Assembly (NCBI GenBank): GCA_973895155.1
Contig: OZ316895.1
Span: 4,402,001 to 4,466,000 of the forward strand
Source of the DNA: Marsupella aquatica
Taxonomy: Eukaryota > Marchantiophyta
Direction of reading: 5' to 3'
Length of the DNA: 64,000 bases
Positions 43,021-56,122 of this stretch are shown in pieces (positions within the stretch are counted from its first letter, which is position 1; each line of letters starts with the position of its first letter). The notes below the pieces were generated by a model, which ran no database searches, was not told the DNA's origin, and saw only the letters and a list, made by a program, of their open reading frames with translations. Position numbers and translations under genes: made by a program.

Positions 43021-43620
43021 GAGTTTTCCGTAAAAGCAGCCCATGAAAAGACTGGCCACTCACCCTGTAATTCTAAAAGGCTAGTTACCGTGAAAATAGA
43101 GCATGAACAAACTTTTTTGTCAAAACTCAAGGTGAAGTCCTACAGCTAATGATTTCTAGGGCAAGTCTCGACTCTTGTGAAGCATTTCTGACATCCCTCA
43201 CACTTTCCACAGTGTGAGCATTTCTGACATTGTAAGCATGGTCCAGGCTGATGCTCTGTTGCACTCTTGCTTTGCTTTATGGTGGTTCACTACTGTAGCT
43301 CTTCCAAATATTCTTCGTGTTATTCTTCTTGTTGCTCTGCCAAATGTAAGATCCAATTGATGCTGCATGCTCGCTGCGCCTGCTTCACTGCTCGCTGCTG
43401 CTAGTTCCGCCCCTGCTCGCTGCTGCTAGTTGCTGCCCACATGAAGATTACAGGGTGACTTAGGAATTGCCACCCCCGAAGATCACTTTCCCGTTTTCGC
43501 CCTGGATTTTACTCTGGTGTATTTGAGTACCGCTGCCAAACACTAACTCACCCTGTGTAAATCATAAACCTGCTTTTCACCTGTGAACTCACCCCGTAAG
43601 TGTGCTTTTACGGAAAACTC
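43021..43620. mobile_element. 600-bp TA-flanked inverted-repeat element (MITE candidate)
   Basis: Perfect 18-bp terminal inverted repeats, GAGTTTTCCGTAAAAGCA (43021..43038) and its complement (43603..43620), bound exactly 600 bp. The dinucleotide TA lies outside both ends (43019..43020 and 43621..43622), as for Tc1/mariner-like elements. Subterminal strings ACTCACCC.GTAA recur near both ends. There is no transposase ORF, so it would be non-autonomous. Confidence 0.7.
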
Positions 43621-43784
43621 TATTAGATCTCTTATTGTTATGATCTACTGCCGTCAGTGGTTTTGTCGACAAGTTACAGGTGCTTTGTGCATGGTGTTAT
43701 ACATGCTTTGTATAGAATAATAGTCAATAAGTTAGGTGTGCTTCTTGCACAGTGTTATACATGCTATGTGTAGGATAATGACAG

Positions 43785-44180
43785 GCTGGGCAGGAGCTTA
43801 CAGGTTTACTATGTTGTAACCCTCTAGCTAGAAAGTGAAGGAAAACTGACTGGGCAGGGGTTTATTGAAGAAAATTGTAACCCTCTAGCCAGAAAGTGAA
43901 GAAAAACTGCCTGAGAGGGGTTTATTGAAGAAAAACTGAGCAGGCAGGGGGTTTACTAGGTTTACTATATTGTAACCCTCTACCCAGAAAATAACAACTA
44001 GTAAACTTTTCTATTTTTTCTGAACATTCTGGGAGCAGGGTTCAGATTCCAATCCAGGCCCAAATCAAAAACATCTGAGCATTTTGGGAGCAGGGTTCAG
44101 GTTACAATCCTGGCCCACATTATAAATATCTGAGCAGTCTGGGAGCATGGTTCAGATTACAACCCCAGCCCACATAGTAA
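43785..44180. repeat. Two adjacent short tandem arrays
   Basis: From about 43785 to 43990, units of about 70 bp repeat TTGTAACCCTCTAGC, AGAAAGTGAAG and GGGGTTTATTGAAGAA. From 44021 to 44180, three units of 55 bp (44021, 44076, 44131) repeat TGAGCA.TCTGGGAGCAGG and GGTTCAG.TT.CAATCC. The copies are imperfect and non-coding. Confidence 0.8.
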
Positions 44181-45396
44181 GTAGTACATAAACGTGATAC
44201 AGAAAAAAGTTTGTGATCCCAAGTTTTTGGGCAATAGATTATGGATGGAAATAGGAAGGACCATCTCCAGAGATGTTACGCACCCGAAGACTTGTATTCC
44301 CCAGAGGTACGAGACATAACTGGGTGCCTCCGACTCAAGCAATTTTTGCCTAACTTGAACCATAAAGAAACTCAAGAAAAGACGTGCATGGTGCAGGCTC
44401 CCGAGACTTGGATCGCGGCAAAATGGAAGCAAGGGCCGATCGCATCGTGCCCATGACCCGACATTATATGCTAGAAAGGGGGTGAAAAATGTAGCTACTA
44501 CTTTACCATCATGTGAGAGGGCAGACCGCCCAAATACGTCAGAAGAGCTAGCTTCCTTCAATTCCGGAATTTCCTTACTTTACATGTAAGCGGACCTAGA
44601 TAAAAGTTTTAGAAATCCATGTTCTCCGTGGTTTAGTTACTCTAGCGCAATACTTGGAATCCAGGCCTATCACTATGAAAGCAAAGTTGCCATAAGAGAG
44701 TCTGATTGCTCTAATTCCTTTCACAAGCTAATGCAGACCAGTGTAGACCAGTTTGGGACAGGGCTTGTTTGGCAAGGACTTTCAAAATCGAAGAAACAAG
44801 CTACCGTGATCATCATGCCACCCAGCATCAAGCCTCACATTCATTCATCATTTTTGTGAAAATGTGTATGCACAGACCCCTCCAACAGGGACACAGGGGT
44901 CCAAGGACGACTGTCAGGTCTCTTACTAGAGAAGAATGACAAGTTTTGTAAAATATGTCTCCAGCGCGAGGCTTTTGAATACAAACCTGCAATACAGAAA
45001 TCCAATTCCAATTCAATACTTTGCAAAAGTGGGGCCCATACAAACCCTCTTGTAACCAAGGTGAAAATCACACTTCGGTCTAGCACACACAATTGCCTTT
45101 TGCAGTCAAATGAAATACTAAAAGTCCTAGGAGAATGCCGACAAATTTCATGCTACATATGGTTTGCCTTGGTCTTCAGGGTAAACTCTTCAGCGCAAAA
45201 ATGGTATGTGCACATTAGTATAGAACCTCTACAAAACATCTCTCAAGAAGTGAACTGAGTTGTCACTTCAAAGGGAAACCGCGCACCTGCCAGATGATCA
45301 GCCGTTGATGCAAAAGGGGGACTTTACATGACAGGATGCTACGGCTGTTTGTTTCAATTTTGATTGGCTCCACGAAGATTGCAAAGGCGTTGTTCA
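44181..45396. other. Downstream flank of the PHP-domain gene
   Basis: Short ORFs on both strands show no domain. The part near 45396 is probably 3' UTR of the PHP-domain gene. I see no RNA gene or mobile element. Confidence 0.4.
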
Positions 45397-48390
45397 TCAT
45401 CCATTAGAGCTTGCCTGATTGTCAACGCATGACCCAGACTCCCTAGATACCACCAACGCTTGACGACCTTCCAAATTTATAAGAGAGTGCGCCAAGCCAA
45501 GCTTAGATGCCGTTACTTTCACCAACTTCCTATCTTCCTCACTCAACCATGGTGAGAGTGTCAGACATGCTTGGTCTATTTGGTCTTTGCCGCAGGGTTC
45601 GAGGAAAGTCACAGAAGTATCTCCTTTCCTCAACTCGTTGACGCTAGAAATCTCTCGTCTGTCCATCGCATGTTTGGCAAACTCCGCCAAGATTTTGTCC
45701 ATAGCTGAGCTCCAGATAGGCGTTGCAATCTTCAAAAACTCATGCACAGCCAAATGAGGAAGTGCAACACCTCCAAGGTCCGTCTCGTCAAAGGTACCCC
45801 TTGCATGGTAATCAGATCCCCCCAACTTCACAAGTCCGTATGCATCCGCAAGTGGACCCATTGCTGTAGCAGAACTGCCAGCAGTTAGGGATGGCCATTG
45901 TCTGAATATTTTGCACTTTAATAAAAAATTCGTCAAAAGAAATTTTCTAGAATGCCTTTAATGAAGCGATGAGCTTAGGTTTCCAGCCATGGCCATAAAG
46001 CAAAGAAACCCACCCGAGCATTTGCCGTCACTTCTGTAGACTTCCATAGCGTGCAATCCTACAGATTGTAGGCGTTCTATCAAAGGTACAGGGTTCTTCA
46101 AGACCCATGGGTGTGCCAAGACTGAGATTCCCCCAGTTTCCTCTATCAGACTGACAACTTCTTCAACAGGAAGCTCTGCACCTCTGGTATTGGTGAGGAA
46201 ACAAGTTAGCATTGAGTTGTGGGAGAGGTCTCTAGGCTCTTCTTTATGCTCAAAGAGATTACAGCGAAGTGACGCACAAATCAAGGATACATCTCACGAC
46301 ACAACGGCCATCTAGACTGTACGAGCTTAGCAAAGAATCAAACCTTGCATATGCAGGACCATCATTGTGAAGATATTTTTTGAAGGCCTCTCCAAAATCC
46401 TCTACATGACCTGCCTCAACTAATGCCTGAGCCAGATGTGGCCTTGCTGGTGCCACCCCTTCACCTGCTATGCGTAGAACATGCTCAAATGTGATAGGTT
46501 TGTGCAGCAACAGAAGCTTTTTCACCATCTCTTGGGCTCGTTGGTAGCGACCCTCCCGCACTTGAGCTAACCGTTCCTCCAGCAGTGCACAATTTGATGG
46601 ACCACAACATCCATAATACGCCAAAATATGCACAGGTTCTTCCATTGTACTTTCTCCAATATCAGGTGATCTGCAAAGACGAACCACATCTTCACACTAA
46701 ATGTGTGTCTGACAACAATGGCGGCCCTGGCTGCCTGTGTACGTGGTGATAAGTTTTCATGGACTCCTAACCACTAATACAGTCGCTCAAAGTCCTATGA
46801 TTTTATGATGCCCTCTATTCCTGTTCACGTCGTTTAAACGCTTTAACCGGTTACAATTGCAGCTAGCAATTTGTCTGCTAAGTTCCAAAATTTCACCTGA
46901 AACAGAATGCATAAAATTCTACTCTGTAAAGAGCGAACTATCTTAGACTAACCTTGCCTAGCTATACATGCTCACAGTGCAGCTTGCTTGGAACGATTCG
47001 ATTCATTGATACAATTCTTTGCCCACTCAAATGTTCTCGAGCCAACTGAACTGGTACCATTAGACTTCATTTGCTCTTCACCTGACGCTATATCGCGTTC
47101 CAATCGATATGAACAAAGCAATTATGCCGTCATTGCAAAACTCCCTCTAGACAAGTCAACAGTTTGCAACCAAAGAAGTCTCTCCATCTGAGTTGTCGCA
47201 GGGTCTTGTAAGGGAAAATACAAATTCCTCACGAACCTTGTTACGTATTTTGCACTGATTTCAATGCCCGGTATCACTCGAATCCCATATTGTCGAGCAG
47301 CTTGCAGTGCAGCTGGCACACCCGCCATCGTATCATGGTCGGTCAGAGCTAAAACCCTCACCTGCTCCAAAATAGCAGCAACAGCATTTTTTCTCATCAA
47401 CTACGCATAAGAAACCAACAATAGGCTACCCACATTTTGGAGCACTTTAAAATCGTCCTGACACCATTTACCCGAGAATGTTTTTCAAGGGCTGCGTGAG
47501 AAAAACTTGTGTGGCTAATCCACATTTCAACTTTTTCCGACAAACATTAAATCTTCCTCGAAATACGAACAGCCTACATCTTCAAGACGAACTCATCAAT
47601 GACAAATTCTAGCTGCACTTCCGCCTAAAATCAGGTAGGAGGTTGGGAATCGTTTTGCTTCAACCATGACTAACGAATTGCCTACCACAGCTGCCGGCTG
47701 GTATTCCCCAGCATCTCAAGCAACTGCAGGAAAGACCTCATCATCTGAGGCATTCCATTCCCAAAGAATTGTCCCCTCCAACTGCAACAAGCTGACTACT
47801 GCGGAAGACTAGGGAGGCCATCTGCTGCGTCGCTTATGGCAATTGAGGGAGAGACATTAACCAATAATTGAAGTACGACGACGATGAGCGAAAAGAGGGC
47901 CGCAAACCAATGCAGCACCTCATCGATGAACCTCCGAACAAGGGTGCTAATCATTGTAATGGGGAGCAATTAATCTATAGGACAAAAACCCTATTTCTAA
48001 CAGATTTCGACAAGAAAACATGAATTATGTATCTCACTCATACAACCAGTTATGTCTGGAAGAATTCATGAAGCAAATCAGGGAAATAATGGTCAATCGA
48101 AGGGAAGGAAGGAGGAAAGCAAGCCAGATACGCACCCCATTTCGATGCGCCCGAGCCACGAGAAGCTCAGGAGAGAGGAGGCCATCGCTGAACGTGCTGT
48201 GAGAATGCAAATCAAACAACCCTGGAGAGAGACGCTCCACCCCCGCCCACTGCAGCACTACCTCCTCAGCCACAGCTGCCCTATCCTTTTGCGATTTCCT
48301 CCTCTTCTTCTTTCCTCCATCACTCGCCTTCTGCTGCAGCTTCTTCTTCTTCTTAAGCTGCTGCTGCTTGCCTCCACCTCCGCCTCCCAT
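45397..48390 (-). CDS. PHP-domain phosphoesterase (TrpH/YciV-like)
   Basis: Five exons on the minus strand (48136..48390, 47237..47361, 46344..46670, 46014..46183 and 45397..45863) join in frame to 447 aa. The PHP fold is a metal-dependent phosphoesterase. This branch resembles bacterial YciV/TrpH, which hydrolyse nucleoside 3',5'-bisphosphates and trim short RNAs, and plant homologues annotated as polymerase/histidinol-phosphatase-like. Metal ligands are visible: HSH at residues 62-64 in FDLHSHSTFSDG, LALTDHDT (D93, H94, D95), E119 in VIPGIEIS, SVLAHPW, and LGGSDYHARG near the end of the domain. A lysine-rich N-terminal segment (KKKKKLQQK, KKKRRKSQK) could be a nuclear signal. The ATG at 48390 is the first in frame after a stop. 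The substrate of this protein is inference from family. Confidence 0.92.
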
Positions 48391-49789
48391 GATTTCATCC
48401 ACTTCATATCATGCACCTTCAAAGCCGGTAATTCCTTCCTTCACTGCAAAGAGAGGTCGAAGAAACTTCATCGCTGCACACTGCAAATGGTGTTTTGCTA
48501 TAGCTCGAATGACCTGATAGCCCTCATCAATGTCTCATGTGTCAAAGACCTCAAATAGGGGGTCTGAAAGCTGGCAATTTGATGTACCTTCATCCCTAAT
48601 TATGGGCACAATTATGGGCACAAAAAGGGATTTCATAGTTCACAATTTGATGTACCTTATCTCACTATTTATTGACACTAAAATTTATGGAGTACAGAAT
48701 TCATAGACCATAACTTTTCGCCATAAGAATGTGTCTTATACCATAACCATTAGTCACTGTGAAGGGTCTTATGCCATAACCATTAATCAGTCTGAAGACT
48801 GGTGAAAGACAAAACTCTTTTTGCCGTAAAGATAGTTTTTATACCATAAGCATTAGTCGCTGTAGAGGCTGGTGAAAGAAACAACTTTTACAGAGTATTG
48901 TGAAAACAATATGACCTATTCTTTATGGCCCAATGCTGTTTTTCAATAGAAATTGGGCTATATTGTGGTTGTTTAAGTATCTCAGTTGATGTAGCCCCAC
49001 TATTTAATAAATACTGAGTAGCAGCATCAAGATCTGAACCAAATTGAGCAAAAGTGTCTACTTCACTATTTTGTGCCCATTCTGATTTGAGGCTACCACA
49101 TACTTGTTTCATGGCTTTAACTGAGCTGCAGAACCAACATATCCATAATTTCCAATCTTTGAGACTCCCTACTTTGAGACTCCCTACTAGTGAAAATACC
49201 TTCTCTATACTTTGAATGAGTCATTTCTACTATAGTGAATCACTACATGCAGGTTTCCCAGCAAATTGCATATAAAACAATATGACAATATGGCTCTATG
49301 TACTCTGAATAAGTCATTTTTACCATAATCCCGACCATAATGAACCACTAGGTTTCCTGACAATATAAATATAAGGTGTACAATATCACTCTGTACACTG
49401 ATAAACTTAATTATTCTGTTTAAATCACTAAGTATATACTACATATTATCATATTTTCTGTGCAATTACCAGGATGCTATGTACAGTACGGTCGATAAGT
49501 TGCAAAAACTTAATATGTTTATCTTTCAAATTATATCCTGATCCCATAGTTATGAATTTGAAACCCCATGGACCACAAGTTTGGTCTTGAAATCCCAGGG
49601 ACCACATTATTGCCAGAATTTCAGTTAAATTGTGCCAACTTGATATTCACATATTAAAATATGTTTTAAATTGTGGATATGCTAGAGGGGATGCTAGAGA
49701 AGCAGGTAAGCTACACTTCCATCAAAGTGACAGTGAATGACCGTTTCATCATACAATGGGGAGGGTAAATTGCATTATTTAGCTAAATT
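48391..49789. other. Upstream flank of the PHP-domain gene with degenerate repeats
   Basis: At about 48735-48880 there are three degenerate units with TATGCCATAACCATTA.TCA and GAGGCTGGTGAAAGA. The same wording occurs at about 19390-19450 in inverted-free form, marking a dispersed repeat family. The rest up to the LTR element is AT-rich with no gene. Confidence 0.5.
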
Positions 49790-49931
49790 TGTTGAGGAAT
49801 GATGCGGGAAATGATAATGAGATTCCTCTCTATAGAATGAATGGGTGCATCTCTATATATAGTCTCCGTCCGAGTTATCCTATACGGTAACTATGGTTAA
49901 GGTAACCATGGAGTCTAGTTAGGGTATAACA
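49790..49931 (-). repeat. LTR (3' LTR in element orientation)
   Basis: This 142-bp long terminal repeat is preceded by the target-site duplication AAATT. The purine tract follows immediately on the plus strand as its complement ACTCCCCCTT. Confidence 0.93.
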
Positions 49932-52900
49932 CTCCCCCTTGGCTATATAGTGATAACTATGTAGACAAAAAGTCTTCTAACTAGATTATCATGCTTATAA
50001 ACATGGCATGATTTGAGTACAAATGAGGAAGGTACTGCCTCGTTAAAACCTTTAACAGCTCTAAAAAACTCTATGAGGGTAACAGAGAAAAATAAAATAT
50101 CTCGGCTCTAAAGGAAAAAGAGTACAGCCCTGTCGGTCCTCAAGTGAATCCGGTGGTATGTGGAGTTAACAGTAACAACTCCACTCCGTCAAAATGAACA
50201 AGTTGTCATTCGCTCAACGACTCAACAACAACGCGACATGTCTCCAAATCGCTCACCATCGCGCATACATCCGCACATACATCCTCGCATCGAACACAAA
50301 TTAAAACATATATGAAAAAAATGATTAGTAATTAAGTTATTATCATAAAATCACTTGTCCGTGGCTCATCTGCGCAAAGTGTAAAGTATAATAATAAATA
50401 ATGTCATCTCGTGCAACTGAGTGCGTAAAGTATGGGATGTAAAAAGTCCGAAAAATATGATCTCCCCCTCAAAACAAGGTTTCGAGGAATATATTATTCT
50501 CGTAAAACTCAAATATCGAAACTCTCCCTTAGAGTTCAAGGACTCCTAATTAGATTCTTAAATAGAGGGTTCTTGTGCAAAATGCACAATTCGCAAGCGT
50601 GTGTAGTCGACACACAAAGAAATCTCTCAATCTTAGATTTCAAAAACATGTAGTATCAAATAGTTTTTATATGAAAAATAATCTGCAGCACCAAAGGTGT
50701 GCATTCACAACACCAGCGGGTGTGTGTATAATATGGCACGTCTGCCCTGCACGTCTGCAGTTCTCATATTTTGACAAAAAGTGTTAAGTCAATATAACTT
50801 CACAAATAACCCTGTGGAATCCAAACATTCAGTCGAACGTCCATGTGTGTCATAGCACAGAAAAATGCTAGCTCAAAATGATTCGCTATCTTGCGGAGGT
50901 AAAGTGATATTCATAAACGTCAAACAACTCCGCATAAAAATAGTTTAGAGCTAGTGATAGTCAAAAGATCCCATTTAATGACCAAGTACCAAAATGTACT
51001 CGTAGTGGGTAAATCAAGTGTGATTGGGGTTTGAGAAAATAAACTTTCTCCCCCTAAATATGCATTTTATGCATATATTATAGTTGGAAGCTAGAAGTAA
51101 GTTAGACAGGACAAAGTTATGGGGTTTGCCCATATTAACCCCTCATTACTCATTCTGATTTGAGTTTACTTTGGGTTTCTAAATATTCGAAGTTAAACCC
51201 CTAAAGGGTTATTGATTATCCGCTTTTGGATATGGCCGGAAACTAAGGTTATGGAACTAACCTGAAGTACTGTACCTTAGATTATTCTGGATCTTTTGTG
51301 AGAAACATATCTGCCATCGATCACTGGATCTCAGAAAATCTATACCTTACCAAAATACCTCAAAAACTAGGTCATAGAGCATGGTTAAAGGTATGGTATT
51401 AGTTCCATACTTAAAAACTATCATCCCACCGAACAATGGCTATAAAAGCTCTTGTTGGGGTTGTTTATGGTGTAAAGACCATGAGGATAAGACCCTTAAG
51501 TAAGATATTGTCCTAATGTAGGGTGTAAATGGGTGTAAACCCATGTCAATTGGTGTAAAAGTTGTAAATGGTCAATTTACACACAAAAAGTGTATGGACC
51601 AAAGTTTACTCCCCCTGATGGTGTAAATTGGTGTAAACCAGTGTAAATGCTATAAGCAAGTGTAATCTGGTGTAACCAGTGTAAACAAGTATAAACCCAA
51701 TGTAAAGCATGGGATTATACAATGGTAAGACATACACCAGTGTAAACTGGTGTCATGAGGTATAATCTAGGATGGTATCATTAGGTGTAAACTAGGGATG
51801 TAAAATGGTGTAAAAACCATTTTGTGATTGAAATGGGTGTAATAACCACTTTGTAAATGGAAAGTAGAGGTATTTGGTATAAAACCATTATTTCCAATGT
51901 GCAAAGTCAAGTAAGGGTGGTATGACATGTAAATATGTCAAATGCATGTAAAGCATGTGTTGCACATGTAAGGCATGTTAATGTATGCAAATTCAACAAG
52001 TGACATGTAATTTCCCTAAACCAGTTGATGTGTTTACATTTGTAAACTGTGTAAATTGCTGTGTAAATTTGCAATGTGCACTTATCATTTTCCATTTCAT
52101 GTGTTTATCCATAAGTGCAAAACATCCGTTGTCAACAAGATTTTCTTTGTTAATATGTGCATATATGGATAGTTTTTCAAAAATGAAGATTTTGCACTGA
52201 AACACATGGGATTCTCTTGTCTTTGGATAAGTGCACCCAAGCATTTGTATTTCAGAAACTCTTTACTATACTGTGCATTTAATGAGGGTTGCACTTATCT
52301 GGTGTTCGAGTTTTTCTCGAGGATTTTGAGATCGAATGTTGCATGTTTAAGTCACTCATGTGTGTCTCTTGAAATCTCACTTGTCGCTTTGGCTCATTCT
52401 TTTGATTGCGATCATCTTCTCAGGCTCATTCTTGGACAAGCACAACATTCCATATTTAGGATTCAGAAAATGCTATCAGATCTAGACCCCACAACGATGA
52501 CTCGTTTCTTTCGCTGGATGCCATCTCCCATATGTTCATAACCAAAGCCAAGATGTTCTTCCTCCACAACATTTGCTTCTATCTTCTCCAATTTGATACG
52601 ACTGTATCAAATGGCTCTTATTGGAATCTTCATTGAATCAGCAAACGACCAATTCAACATCCATGTTTGGCCTCTTGTGATGCCTATACTTCACTCGATC
52701 GTGTGTAATGGGCATTTCCTTTCATCCTTTATGGCTCGCAGATCGACCAACAAGAAACTGTCAGCGGTTGAGAAACGTTGTGAAATTCAGGGAAAGAGAA
52801 GGCGCCTGCGTTCATCCCTTATGAGGTTAGGGTTTTGAAAATTTTTCTTATGATCCCGATCGGGTCTTGATTTGCTCTCGATCCACCCGGCTTCATTCAA

Positions 52901-53369
52901 GGCTGTCTCTGTTTGGCTTCTGGTCTCTGCTCTTCTCTTTCTACCTCTTGTTAAGGTTGTCAACTCATCACCTCGAGTGATTTAGGTTGATCTGGCCTGG
53001 TTGGGTAGAAGGAAGCAGCGCGGCTGAACTCGATCTCTCTTTTGATTTACTCCATTCTATTCATCATTGCCTTGAATACTGCTTTCCCACACGATCTTCA
53101 GAATCACCCTTCAAAACAAAATTTCTTTTGATCATATCACAGCCTTCATAAGCTTGCTCTCGGCGCGACCTCAATGCTACATCCTGTCGTTGCTTCAACG
53201 TGACTCATGTTCTCTTGGTGGTTCAAACTACTAGCCTTCTCACTCCCAATTCAATTCTCCTCCATAACTTGGAAATCCTTAAGAGAACATTCATTCATCA
53301 TAGCCATAGGGAAATTCCTAAAAAAAAATCATGATCAAGCTCAGCTGGTCTAGAGTCATGTTGATAACG

Positions 53370-53511
53370 TGTTGAGGAATGATGCGGGAAATGATAATGA
53401 GATTCCTCTCTATAGAATGAATGGGTGCATCTCTATATATAGTCTCCGTCCGAGTTATCCTATACGGTAACTATGGTTAAGGTAACCATGGAGTCTAGTT
53501 AGGGTATAACA
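53370..53511 (-). repeat. LTR (5' LTR in element orientation)
   Basis: This 142-bp long terminal repeat is identical to the copy at 49790..49931 and is followed by the target-site duplication AAATT. Its promoter would drive minus-strand transcription of the element. Confidence 0.93.
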
Positions 53512-56122
53512 AAATTTTCATTGTGTCAATATGAAATACTTGGGCTTGTGTTTTTTTATGACTATTCTAACTCTATATGCCTTGCAGGTGTGAAACCTTC
53601 AAAAGTATTTGAGGCTTGTGTTTTTTAATGTCTCCTCCTACTACAGATTATTTTAGGATTCATAATCATCAAGTCATGGGGCCCAAACTGTCACGGACCA
53701 CCAAAATGTGGTCCATAGGAACATTGTGTCTAACAGGTGGTCCATCATGGCTTCAGTTTCCATAATGAGATAATTATCTAAATATTTTTTTACTTTGAAA
53801 CAATACAAGTGAGCCTGGGCTAGGGGTGACTTTCTGTAAACATCACTTCTCCATCACTTTGCCCATAACCTCCTCCAAACTTAGCGTAACATTCACACAT
53901 ATATATTAGCAATACTAGCTATTAGTGATGGGAATTCCAAAAATGATGCTTATTACAAGATTTTTCCCAGAAACTAGCATATTCAAAATTTTCTCGAGCT
54001 TTTTTCTAGTTCACCTTACTAGGACATTCTCTGGTTTTCTTTCTAGCATACCTTATTATGAACCTTTCCATTTCTAGTACACCTTACTAGGACATTCTCT
54101 GGTTTTCTTTCTAGCACACCTTATTACAAACCTTTCCCAGATTTTTCACACTTGTGGCAGAGCTAGCAGGAAGGTTATTAGGCAAAGTGTTTCATTGAGA
54201 TGGAATGCGAGACATCAAGAATTGAAAACTTGAGAGAGAAGAAGATCACGTCATGGAATAACTTATGGCTTGCTAGGCTATAAGGGATGTATGATGAGAT
54301 GCATAATGAATTCCTTTCCCTGACCATGGAGATAACCTAGACGGGTTGAATCATTGTGTCAATGTCAATTGCTTCATTAGATGGTTCCTTGTGATATCCT
54401 GCTATGTAGTACTACCTCAATAATAACCCTCACATCCAAGCATTAAACCTTATCTCACATACTATATCACGGCAAATATTTCCCAAATCACATGGTATTT
54501 TGGCACAAAAACCTTGGTAGTCTCTGTTTTCTGCTCTTGTGAATCTCACATCCAAACATTATGTTTTATCACATGTGCTTTTTTAGCCTGAGCCTAATAA
54601 CTCGGCAAATATTTCCCAAATCACCAGGTATTTGGCCCAAAAACCTTGGTAGTCTCTAATTTTTTGACTGGTATTTGTCCTTGCCAAATGTCACAGAGTA
54701 TGACAGAGAACTATTTGCCGTGATATAGTATGTGACTTCACAGAAGTTCTGTGTCATAATCTGTGAAGTTTGGCAAGGAAATATACTTGGAAGGAAAGAA
54801 TGACAGAACTATTGTTTCTCAAGAGCCTTCACTACAACAGCTTAGGAATAAACTTGTTCTTTTCTGTTTCTTCAAATTAAACTATTGTATTAGTAGATTT
54901 GTGGCACATGCACAACCCACACCCTAAACCCCAGTGAGAGAAGGACCTCAAGCTTAGACCTGCTGGTTCCAATCCTCTGACCACCTGACCACCAATTTAC
55001 CCTAGTGGCACCCAAGTTCACACTGCTATGCACAAGGAGACAGATGTCAAACGAGCTTTTTCTGACTAAATCACATTTTGTAGCTAGAAAACATTTTACA
55101 CACTGATAAGTCAGTGTTTAAATCAAAATGCTTAGAATATTCACACCATACACTATGAGCCCAACCTGACCCCTTCACCTATGCCTTCTCAACATGGGCA
55201 TCATTGGAAACCAAATTTCCACCTTAGGATCATGTATCTTTGATGAAAAGAATATCCACACAACCATCAATAAGAGATTGACCACCAAATCCACATACTC
55301 ATGGACAGCATTCAGGTATCGACAACCCTGTGAGATGTTGTGATAAGAGTTCTACTGCTCTGCTTCTCCCCGTTGTTTGAACGTTAGCAGACTGACATTT
55401 ACAACGAAACTGGAAATTGGGAGTCTGACTTGGATATACAATTCCTACAATGGACTGTCACGATACAGTGCCCGAAGCGTTATTTATTAACAGCTGACCA
55501 TAAACATTTACAACAAAACATGGATTGTACTAGCTGTAGTCGATAACTGTAACAAAGGAGAGTTGAGTCTGTCACCAGTCTCATTGCTCTAGAGTTTTGG
55601 GGAATCATTGCTTGCATCTGAGTCTTTCTTTACATTTTCTACAGGTCACGTCGTGCAATACAAGAAAGGGCACTTGACAAGTACGCAAAATCCCGAACAA
55701 CTCTGGATGTTGATTATAAATACGAATGTGAGCCGCAACATAAAAGCAATAGTACTTGGTGTTGTTGGAGACCGTGCTGCAATTAGGCATTCCACAGCCA
55801 CCGCAGCAGTGTTCCAAGCTGTTGAAGCGATTTCCAAAGGTGTTGTTTCCATTCTTGAGTTCGCCCTTCAAGACGAAAGGAAACAACTGGGGGCATCTAC
55901 CACTGAGGCTGAACCACTCCAATTGCACCAATCCATGTGGATGGGATTGTTATAACTGCAAGCAAAGTTGATGGGAGCAAGGTCAAGTTCCCATGCCTAA
56001 TAGTTACAGGGATTGTCATGGCTGGAGCAGCTGATGGTGCTGAGCCAAGGTCTTCTGCAATATAAGCGTATTAGCCACCCATCTCCATCATTATTATCTG
56101 TGCTAGTAACGGATGTGACTGC
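53512..56122. other. Intergenic region with two tandem duplications
   Basis: About 54004..54139 is a two-copy 68-bp repeat (TTCTAGT.CACCTTACTAGG and GACATTCTCTGGTTTTC). About 54425..54660 is a diverged two-copy duplication of about 130 bp (CGGCAAATATTTCCCAAATC, ACCTTGGTAGTCTCT). ORFs at 55605-55971 overlap on both strands and match nothing. The part near 56122 may be the 3' UTR of the next gene. Confidence 0.55.

Larger units (their letters stand above)
49790..53511 (-). mobile_element. Complete non-coding LTR retrotransposon (LARD-like)
   Basis: Two 142-bp LTRs (49790..49931 and 53370..53511) appear identical base for base. The insertion is flanked by a perfect 5-bp target-site duplication AAATT (just before 49790 and just after 53511). 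In minus orientation the LTR is TGTTATACCC...TCCTCAACA and holds a TATA box (CTATATATAG). The sequence after the 5' LTR reads CGTTATCAACATGACTCTAG, in the place of a primer-binding site. The purine tract GGGGGAGT lies just before the 3' LTR. The 3.4-kb interior has only short ORFs and no recognisable gag, protease, integrase or reverse transcriptase, so the element would need proteins from elsewhere. The interior includes a run of GTGTAAA-type repeats (about 51500-52080). Confidence 0.92.

Noticed and set aside
49790-53511. Plus-strand orientation for the LTR element
   Set aside because: The TATA box, the purine tract and the TGTTAT..AACA ends all fit the minus orientation.
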